A stretch of DNA of 14,275 nt, taken from assembly GCA_014879765.1 (NCBI GenBank), contig JACSRL010000781.1, positions 1 through 14,275 of the forward strand, read 5' to 3'. The stretch comes from Anaerolinea sp. GTDB lineage: Bacteria; Chloroflexota; Anaerolineae; JAAEKA01. This document shows, piece by piece, positions 6,471 through 12,079 of this stretch. The notes under the pieces were generated by a model, which saw only the letters and a list, made by a program, of their open reading frames with translations, ran no database searches and was not told where the DNA came from. The position numbers were made by a program, and so were the translations under genes. The stretch's first letter is position 1. Each line of letters opens with the position of its first letter.

Positions 6471-6527
6471 GACATCACTGCCCATCGCTTGCCAGAACCA
6501 TCAGGATCGGCCCGCAAGTCTGTGAAG

Positions 6528-6551
6528 CCTGGCCCAACATCTGTGGCCGGG
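6528..6551 (+). other. Hairpin in the leader of the receiver gene
   Basis: CCTGGCC (6528-6534) can pair with GGCCGGG (6545-6551) with one G-U pair across a 10-base loop. It ends 26 bases before the Shine-Dalgarno of the receiver gene. No riboswitch class is recognised. It may only be leader structure. Confidence 0.3.
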
Positions 6552-6589
6552 TCCTCGCTCTGACATTTCCTCGTCGCTTGGAGCCCGTG

Positions 6590-6943
6590 ATGAGAACTGT
6601 GCTCATCGTCGAACCAGATGATGCCACCCGTGATCTCTATCAGCGGGAACTCAGCCGTTCTTATCAGGTGATTTGCACCAGCAATGTCCAGGACACCGTC
6701 CACCTTTTGCACACCAACCCCATCGACATCGTGGTTCTGGAGCCTGTCTCGACCGACAGCGCAGGCTGGCGCATGCTGGAGTATCTGGGCAGCGGCCAGC
6801 AGGGCGCGCCTGCGCCGGTGGTTCTGTGTAGCGCTCTGGACGAACGCCGGCGCGGCCTGAACCTGGGCGCGGCCGCCTATCTGGTGAAGCCAGTTCTTCC
6901 CACCACCCTTTTGGAGACCCTCGACCACATCCTGCACGGCTAA
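6590..6943 (+). CDS. Stand-alone receiver domain with substituted phosphorylation site
   Basis: A 117-residue single-domain CheY-like protein with no output domain. The fold is clear: VLIVEPDD at 4-11, IDIVVLEP at 45-52, GW at 59-60, VVLCSA at 77-82 and LVKP at 98-101. Aligned by the fixed spacing to the Gly of the DG motif (G59) and to the catalytic Lys (K100), the phospho-acceptor Asp is Glu (E51). The usual acidic pair is E8-P9, and the switch Thr/Ser is S81. The protein therefore probably cannot be phosphorylated normally; Asp-to-Glu sometimes mimics the active state. Start at ATG 6590 is favoured by TTGGAG six bases upstream; in-frame TTG (6578) and GTG (6587) starts are weaker. It is the first gene of the transport cluster and follows the receiver-less kinase. 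A protein-protein signalling role is plausible; its partner is unknown. Confidence 0.85.
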   Translation: MRTVLIVEPDDATRDLYQRELSRSYQVICTSNVQDTVHLLHTNPIDIVVLEPVSTDSAGWRMLEYLGSGQQGAPAPVVLCSALDERRRGLNLGAAAYLVKPVLPTTLLETLDHILHG

Positions 6944-7008
6944 TCGATCCAAACCGGGGGTAGGTCGCGATCCAGCCACCTGCCCACCCCAAGGTCAAGG
7001 AGAAAGAC

Positions 7009-7929
7009 ATGACTGTCCAATCCACCGCCACCCCTCCCCTCGGCGCCGCGAAGAAACGCAATTTTCGGAGCCAGGAAGCCACCGTCGGCTTGCTTTTCAT
7101 CCTGCCCAGCCTGATCGGTTTCGTCATCTTTTACGCCATTCCGGCCGTGCGCGGGATATTCATCAGCTTGTCGGACTGGGATCTGTTGACGCCGGCCGAG
7201 TTCGTGGGGTTGGCCAACTACAGCAAGCTGTTGAAAGACCCCACCTTCTGGAACTCCCTCAAGGTTACGTTCTACTACGTCCTGCTCAACATTCCCGTGC
7301 AGACGATCCTGGCGTTGGTGATCGCGGTGATGATGTCGCGGCTGACCAAGTCGATCATCATCCGGGCAATCATCATCCTGCCCTGGCTGATGCCCAGCGT
7401 GGTCGTCGGTCTGCTCTGGCTCTGGCTGATGGACCCCACCATCGGCATCATCAACGAGGCGCTGCGCGCCCTGGGCCTGGGCACCGTGCCCTTCCTCAAT
7501 CTGCCCAAGACGGCCATGCCCTCCATCGCGCTGATCAACATCTGGCAGTATGTGGGCTACACGGCGCTGCTGGTCTTCGCCGGCCTGCAGGCCATCCCCG
7601 GCTCGGTCTACGAGGCGGCGCAGATCGACGGCGCCTCCGAGGGCCAGATGTTCTGGAAGGTGACGATCCCGCTGTTGCGCCCGGTGCTGGTCTTCGTGTT
7701 GGTCACCTCAGTCATCGGCTCCTTCCAGATCTTCGACACCGTAGCCATCACCACCAAGGGCGGCCCCATCAACGCCACCAAGGTGCTCAACTTCTACATC
7801 TACGAGCAGGCCTTCACCCGCTTCAACATGGGCTATGCCACGGCCATCTCCATGGTGTTGTTCCTGATCCTGATCTTCGTCAGCATAATCCAGATGCGCC
7901 TGATGCGCGCCGGCGAGTCCGATATGTAA
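7009..7929 (+). CDS. Sugar ABC transporter permease, MalF/UgpA type (CUT1)
   Basis: Integral-membrane subunit of a carbohydrate importer, 306 residues. A short polar cytoplasmic N-terminus (1-25) precedes six hydrophobic segments at about 26-46, 83-109, 118-140, 171-196, 225-246 and 278-298. The cytoplasmic EAA loop that docks the ATPase is EAAQIDGASEGQMFWKVTIP at 202-221. The segment LPSLIGFVIFYAIPAVRGI is typical of the MalF/UgpA/LacF branch. A strong AAGGAG (6997-7002) lies six bases before the ATG. The gene pairs with the MalG-type permease 75 bases downstream; that gap holds a small GGACC/GGTCC hairpin (7952-7964). No ATPase gene is in the window. Substrate is inferred from the neighbouring alpha-galactosidases, not from the protein itself. 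Confidence 0.94.
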   Translation: MTVQSTATPPLGAAKKRNFRSQEATVGLLFILPSLIGFVIFYAIPAVRGIFISLSDWDLLTPAEFVGLANYSKLLKDPTFWNSLKVTFYYVLLNIPVQTILALVIAVMMSRLTKSIIIRAIIILPWLMPSVVVGLLWLWLMDPTIGIINEALRALGLGTVPFLNLPKTAMPSIALINIWQYVGYTALLVFAGLQAIPGSVYEAAQIDGASEGQMFWKVTIPLLRPVLVFVLVTSVIGSFQIFDTVAITTKGGPINATKVLNFYIYEQAFTRFNMGYATAISMVLFLILIFVSIIQMRLMRAGESDM

Positions 7930-8004
7930 GGTTTCGAGACGGCAGCCGGCTGGACCTCCGGTCCGGTTGGGCAGCCTGATCGACCACCCCATAGGAGTGA
8001 TCTC

Positions 8005-8916
8005 ATGACTGCACAAGCTCCCACCGTTCACGTGCCGCGCCGGGCCTTTCCCTGGGGCAAGTTGGCCGCCTGGATCGCCCTCGGCATTCTCCTGGTTGTA
8101 ACTCTCTTTCCCTTCTACTGGATGCTGCGCACCGCGCTGACCTTCCCCACATCGATCTACAAGGACACCAGTTCGCTGTTGCCGGTGGACGCCACCTTGA
8201 TCAACTTCAAGCGCGTGCTGGGCATGCTCCCCGTCCAGCAACTGGTGGAGCTGGGCGGCACGGGCCAGTCGATCAACTTCTTCCTGGCGCTGCGCAACTC
8301 GATCATCGTCTCCGTGCTGATGGTGATCGGCCAGGTGGCCTTCTGCGCCATGGCGGCCTATGCGTTCGCCCGGCTGCGCTTCCCCTTCCGCAACCAGATC
8401 TTTGCCATCTACATCGCGGCCATGATGGTGCCCGGCATCGTCATGACCATCCCCAACTTCATCTTCATTCGCAACCTGGGTTGGATCGACACCTTTCAGG
8501 GCATCGTCGCGCCGGCCTTCCTGATGACGCCGTTCGCGATCTTCTTTCTGCGCCAGTTCTTCCTGGGCGTCAACCGTGAGGTGGAAGAGGCCGCGCTGAT
8601 CGATGGCGCCAGCATCCCCACGGTGTTCTTCAAGGTCGTGTTGCCCATGACCATTCCGGCCGTCACCACCTTGGGCGTCATCGTCTTCATCGGCTCGTGG
8701 AACAACTACATGTGGCCGCTGATCGTCGCCAACAAGGAGACGGTGCGGGTGTTGACGGTGGCGCTGGGCGTCTTCCGTTCGCAGACACCGCAGGGCGCGC
8801 CCGACTGGTCCGGGCTGATGGCCGCCACCACGCTGTCCATCATCCCCACCTTCATCCTCTTCCTCTTCGCCGGTCGCAAAATCCTGGACTCGATCCAGTT
8901 CTCCGGCTTCAAATAA
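8005..8916 (+). CDS. Sugar ABC transporter permease, MalG/UgpE type (CUT1)
   Basis: Second membrane subunit of the importer, 303 residues. Hydrophobic segments lie at about 20-40, 97-122, 133-155, 163-184, 216-238 and 274-292. The EAA loop reads EEAALIDGASIPTVFFKVVL at 194-213. The first segment plus FPFYWMLRTAL (35-45) and the C-terminal ending RKILDSIQFSGFK are typical of MalG-type permeases, which end in a short -GxxK tail. TAGGAG (7992-7997) is seven bases before the ATG. The protein would form a heterodimer with the preceding permease. It is followed by a 14-bp perfect hairpin and then by the binding-protein gene, so the binding protein comes last. In most CUT1 operons it comes first. 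Confidence 0.94.
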   Translation: MTAQAPTVHVPRRAFPWGKLAAWIALGILLVVTLFPFYWMLRTALTFPTSIYKDTSSLLPVDATLINFKRVLGMLPVQQLVELGGTGQSINFFLALRNSIIVSVLMVIGQVAFCAMAAYAFARLRFPFRNQIFAIYIAAMMVPGIVMTIPNFIFIRNLGWIDTFQGIVAPAFLMTPFAIFFLRQFFLGVNREVEEAALIDGASIPTVFFKVVLPMTIPAVTTLGVIVFIGSWNNYMWPLIVANKETVRVLTVALGVFRSQTPQGAPDWSGLMAATTLSIIPTFILFLFAGRKILDSIQFSGFK

Positions 8917-8925
8917 ACCGGGCAA

Positions 8926-8956
8926 CAGTTGCCAACTTGCGGCAAGTTGGCAACTG
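8926..8956 (+). repeat. Hairpin upstream of the binding-protein gene (copy 1 of a pair)
   Basis: CAGTTGCCAACTTG (8926-8939) pairs perfectly with CAAGTTGGCAACTG (8943-8956) across a CGG loop. It begins ten bases after the permease stop. No T-run follows, so it is a poor intrinsic terminator. The same 13-base arm CAGTTGCCAACTT recurs in the hairpin after the binding-protein gene. Confidence 0.9.
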
Positions 8957-9042
8957 CCGAGATCAGACTCATCCAACGCAAGGACCCGCGCGAAAATGCG
9001 GGCCAACCAAACCCTTTGTCCAATAAGGAGGACAAGAAACCC

Positions 9043-10455
9043 ATGTACCGTCGCTTTCTTCTGATGATCAGCCTGCTGATCGTGTTCAGCCTGATGCTGG
9101 GCGCGTGCGGCGGCGCCGCGACACCTGCTGCTCCGGCCGCCCAAGCTCCGGCCGCGGAAACACCGGCTGCCGAAGCGCCGGTTGCTGCGGCCCCAGCGGC
9201 TGACGCAGGCGCCGCCAGCCTGCAATACTGGCTGTGGGACTCGGCCCAGCTCCCGGCCTACCAGGCGTGCGTCGACGCCTTCACCGCCCAGAACCCCAAC
9301 ATCAGCGTCAAAATCACCCAGTTCGGCTGGGGCGACTACTGGAGCGGCATCCAGAACGGCATGATCGCCGGCAACGCGCCCGACGTCTTCACCAACCACC
9401 TGGCCCAGTATCCGGAATTCGCCTCCAAGAACCAGTTGGTGGACATTCAGCCCTATATCGTGCGCGACAACGTGGACATGGGCGTCTACCTGAAGGGCCT
9501 GGCCGACCTGTGGGGTCGCGATGGCAAGCAGTATGGCCTGCCCAAGGACTGGGACACCGTGGCCATCGTCTACAACCAGGATATGCTGGACGCGGCCGGC
9601 GTCACGGTGGATGAGGTCAACAACGCCACCTGGAACCCCGAGGACGGCGGCACCTTCGGTGAGCTGATCGCCAAGCTGACCCTGGATGCCAACGGCAAGA
9701 ACGCCCTCGACCCTGCCTTCGACAAGACCAAGGTGGTGCAGTACGGCTTCGTCCCCGATGGCCCGGCCGACACCTGGGGCCAGACCGGTTGGAGCTGGCT
9801 GGCGGCCACCACCGGCTGGCGTCACGTCAACGAAATCTGGGCCACCGCCTACAACTACGACGACCCGCGGCTTTCCGCCACCATGCAGTGGATGGCTGAC
9901 ATGATGGCCTCTGGCAAGATGATGCCGCTGGAGCTGGTCAGCAGCCTGGGCGGATCGGCCGCCTTCACCGCCGGCAAGGGTGCGCTGCACCCCCAGGGCT
10001 CGTGGATGATCGGCTTCTTTGCCCAGAACTCCCCCTTCCCCTTCGGCTTCGCTCGCCTGCCCCAAGGTCCCGAAGGCCGCCGCAGCATGTTCAACGGTCT
10101 GGCCGACTCCATCTGGGTCGGCACCAAGTATCCTGAAGCCTCCTGGCAGTTGGTGAAGTTCCTGGCCTCGCCTGAGTGCGCCAACATCGTCGGCGACGCC
10201 GGCGTCGTCTTCCCGGCGCAGCAGTCCGGCGTCGATCGGGCCATCGCCGCCTACAAAGCCAAGAACCTGGACGTGTCCGCCTTCACCGACCAGGCGACGG
10301 AGCCCGACGGCACCTTCCTCTTCCCAGTCACCGACAATGCGCCCGAGATCAACGCATTGGTAGGCCCTGTCATGCAGAGCATTCTGCTGGGCCAGGCCAA
10401 GGCCGCAGACGTCCTGCCGCCCACCAACGAGCAGATCAACGCGCTGTTCAAGTAG
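9043..10455 (+). CDS. Sugar ABC transporter substrate-binding lipoprotein (CUT1)
   Basis: Extracytoplasmic lipid-anchored receptor that delivers sugar to the two permeases, 470 residues. Residues 1-22 form a lipoprotein signal peptide (Arg at 3-4, hydrophobic core, lipobox LGAC with the lipidated C22). A flexible Ala/Pro/Glu-rich linker runs from about 25 to 57. The solute-binding domain (SBP_bac_1 type) starts at SLQYWLWDS and shows the family features DVFTNHLAQYPEFA, LPKDWDTVAIVYNQDML, GKGALHPQGSWMIGFF and a C-terminal EINALVGPVM-type region. AAGGAGG (9025-9031) precedes the ATG at 9043 by 11 bases; a TTG start at 8929 would lie inside the hairpin and is rejected. Hairpins with the same arm sequence bracket the gene on both sides, which could raise its transcript level over that of the permeases. 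The ligand is probably an alpha-galactoside, judged only from context. Confidence 0.94.
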   Translation: MYRRFLLMISLLIVFSLMLGACGGAATPAAPAAQAPAAETPAAEAPVAAAPAADAGAASLQYWLWDSAQLPAYQACVDAFTAQNPNISVKITQFGWGDYWSGIQNGMIAGNAPDVFTNHLAQYPEFASKNQLVDIQPYIVRDNVDMGVYLKGLADLWGRDGKQYGLPKDWDTVAIVYNQDMLDAAGVTVDEVNNATWNPEDGGTFGELIAKLTLDANGKNALDPAFDKTKVVQYGFVPDGPADTWGQTGWSWLAATTGWRHVNEIWATAYNYDDPRLSATMQWMADMMASGKMMPLELVSSLGGSAAFTAGKGALHPQGSWMIGFFAQNSPFPFGFARLPQGPEGRRSMFNGLADSIWVGTKYPEASWQLVKFLASPECANIVGDAGVVFPAQQSGVDRAIAAYKAKNLDVSAFTDQATEPDGTFLFPVTDNAPEINALVGPVMQSILLGQAKAADVLPPTNEQINALFK

Positions 10456-10467
10456 CCCCGCTGGCCA

Positions 10468-10506
10468 CGACAGTTGCCAACTTTTCGGAAAAGTTGGCAA
10501 CTGTCG
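10468..10506 (+). repeat. Hairpin downstream of the binding-protein gene (copy 2 of a pair)
   Basis: An 18-bp perfect stem (10468-10485 with 10489-10506) closes a CGG loop 12 bases after the binding-protein stop. It shares the arm CAGTTGCCAACTT and the loop with 8926-8956, but next to the loop it has T:A pairs where copy 1 has G:C, so pairing is kept while sequence differs. Only TCTTGT follows, so termination would be inefficient and read-through into melA is expected. Confidence 0.9.
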
Positions 10507-10559
10507 TCTTGTATTCCCTGGCCACCTCCGGCCCTTCCCTTCTGAAAAGTAGAGCTCCC

Positions 10560-11945
10560 ATGCCAAAAATCTCATTCCTCGGCGCCGGCAGCACGGTCTT
10601 TGCCAAGAACCTGCTGGGCGACATTCTGAGCTATCCTGAGCTGGCCGATTCGACCATCAGCCTGCACGACATCGACCCGGAGCGGCTGCGCACCTCGGAG
10701 AAGGTGGCGCACAAGATCGCTGAGGCGTTGGGGGTCTCTCCCACCATCGAGGCCACGCTGGACCGCGCCCAGTCGCTGGCCGGCGCAGACTATGCCATCG
10801 CCATGATCCAGGTGGGCGGCTACCGCCCCAGCACGGTGATCGACTTCGAGATCCCCAAGAAATACGGCCTGCGCCAGACCATCGCCGACACGCTGGGCAT
10901 CGGCGGCATCATGCGCGCCCTGCGCACCATCCCCGTGCTGCTGGAGATGGCCCACGACATGGAGCGGCTCTGCCCCGACGTGACCTTCTTGCAGTACGTC
11001 AACCCCATGGCCATGAACATGTGGGCGCTCGACCGCGGCAGCAGCATCCGCTCGGTAGGGCTCTGCCACAGCGTGCCGCACACCGCCGGCGAGCTGGCCG
11101 CGGACCTGGGCGTGCCGGTCGATGAGATCGACTACCAGGTGGCGGGCATCAACCACATGGCCTTCTACCTGAAATTCCAGCGCCACGGACAGGATCTGTA
11201 CCCGGCCCTGCGCCAGGTGATGCAGGAAGGGCGCATGCCCCCCACCAACCGCGTGCGCTATAAGCTCTTCGAGAAATTCGGCTATTTCGTCACCGAATCC
11301 AGCGAGCATCTCAGCGAGTACGTCCCCTGGTTCATCAAACGCGACCGCCCCGACCTGATCGAGCAGTTCAACATCCCGCTGGACGAGTATATCCGCCGCT
11401 GCGAGTTCCAACTGGCCGGCTGGGAGGCGCTGCGCCACGTCTTCGAGGATGACAGCCTGCGCTTCCGGGTGGTTCAGGACTATGAAGAGATGGACGATGT
11501 GCGCACCGACGGCAGCGAGCGCGACATGGAACGCATCCTGCACCACCTGGTGCAGGTCAAGCGCAGCGTCGAGTACGGCTCGCAGATCGTCTACGCCATG
11601 GAGACCGGCAAGCCGACGGTGATCTACGGCAACGTCGGCAACCACGGGCTGATCGACAACCTGCCGGCCGGCTGCTGCGTCGAGCTGCCCTGCCTGGTGG
11701 ACAAGAACGGCATCCAGCCGACCCACATCGGTTCGCTGCCGCCGCACCTGGCCGCGCTGATGCAGACCAACATCAACGTCCAGGCGCTGACCGTCGAGGC
11801 CGCGCTGACCGGCAAGCGCGAGCACATCTACCACGCGGCCATGCTGGACCCGCACACCGCGGCCGAACTGGACCTGGATCAGATCGTCGCGCTGGTGGAC
11901 GACCTGATCGAGGCGCACGGCGATTGGCTGCCGGCGTATCACTGA
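10560..11945 (+). CDS. melA: Alpha-galactosidase, glycoside hydrolase family 4
   Basis: Cytoplasmic NAD- and Mn-dependent hydrolase that cleaves alpha-galactosides such as melibiose by transient oxidation at C3. It has 461 residues, close to E. coli MelA, which it resembles along its whole length as I recall that sequence. The N-terminal Rossmann motif is FLGAGSTVFAKN (6-17). QTIADTLGIGGIMRALRTIP (106-125) and YVNPMAMN (146-153, with N148) follow. The metal ligands C169 (GLCHSV) and H199 (GINHMAF) are present. CHSV is the alpha-galactosidase version of the family's CxxP/CHxx motif, which distinguishes it from 6-phospho-glycosidases. The C-terminus (AHGDWLP) is typical of MelA. The in-frame extension upstream to 10176 overlaps the binding-protein gene and is rejected. 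The ribosome site is weak (only TAGAG near the ATG). It lies 104 bases after the binding-protein gene and is probably in the same transcript. Confidence 0.95.
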   Translation: MPKISFLGAGSTVFAKNLLGDILSYPELADSTISLHDIDPERLRTSEKVAHKIAEALGVSPTIEATLDRAQSLAGADYAIAMIQVGGYRPSTVIDFEIPKKYGLRQTIADTLGIGGIMRALRTIPVLLEMAHDMERLCPDVTFLQYVNPMAMNMWALDRGSSIRSVGLCHSVPHTAGELAADLGVPVDEIDYQVAGINHMAFYLKFQRHGQDLYPALRQVMQEGRMPPTNRVRYKLFEKFGYFVTESSEHLSEYVPWFIKRDRPDLIEQFNIPLDEYIRRCEFQLAGWEALRHVFEDDSLRFRVVQDYEEMDDVRTDGSERDMERILHHLVQVKRSVEYGSQIVYAMETGKPTVIYGNVGNHGLIDNLPAGCCVELPCLVDKNGIQPTHIGSLPPHLAALMQTNINVQALTVEAALTGKREHIYHAAMLDPHTAAELDLDQIVALVDDLIEAHGDWLPAYH

Positions 11946-12067
11946 GCAAACAGGCAGACGCCCCCGCTCTGGCCGGTCTCCGACCGAGCCACGTCTCGGA
12001 AGGGCCTATCACCGCGTAGGCAAGCAGACGCCCCCGCTCTGGCCGGTCTCCGACCGAGCCACGTCTC
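11937..12067. repeat. 70-bp tandem duplication with bulged-A hairpins
   Basis: Two copies start 70 bp apart (11937-11997 and 12007-12067). The last 44 bases of each (from GCAGACG to ACGTCTC) are identical, while the first part is diverged, apart from a shared TATCAC. Copy 1 begins inside the melA coding end and contains its stop codon. Each copy has a hairpin TGGCCGGTC / GACCG-A-GCCA with a TCC loop and one unpaired A (11970-11991 and 12040-12061), enclosed by complementary AGACG/CGTCT. The hairpin is a relative of the one at 92-307. The second copy ends 12 bases before the GH36 ATG. Confidence 0.88.
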
Positions 12068-12079
12068 TGGGAACTGGCA

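Noticed and set aside
7952..7964. GGACC-TCC-GGTCC hairpin between the two permease genes
   Set aside because: A 5-bp core is too short to claim function or relation to the larger repeat families.
8929..9042. Upstream TTG start of the binding protein
   Set aside because: It lies in the hairpin arm and would place a polar peptide before a perfect lipoprotein signal that starts at 9043 behind AAGGAGG.
10176..10559. N-terminal extension of melA
   Set aside because: It overlaps the end of the binding-protein gene in another frame and crosses the hairpin. The Rossmann motif of GH4 begins right after the ATG at 10560.
7708..10575. 955-codon minus-strand open frame
   Set aside because: It is antisense to the permease, binding-protein and melA genes, is rich in His/Gln/Arg/Gly typical of the complement of GC-rich coding DNA, and shows no family motif.
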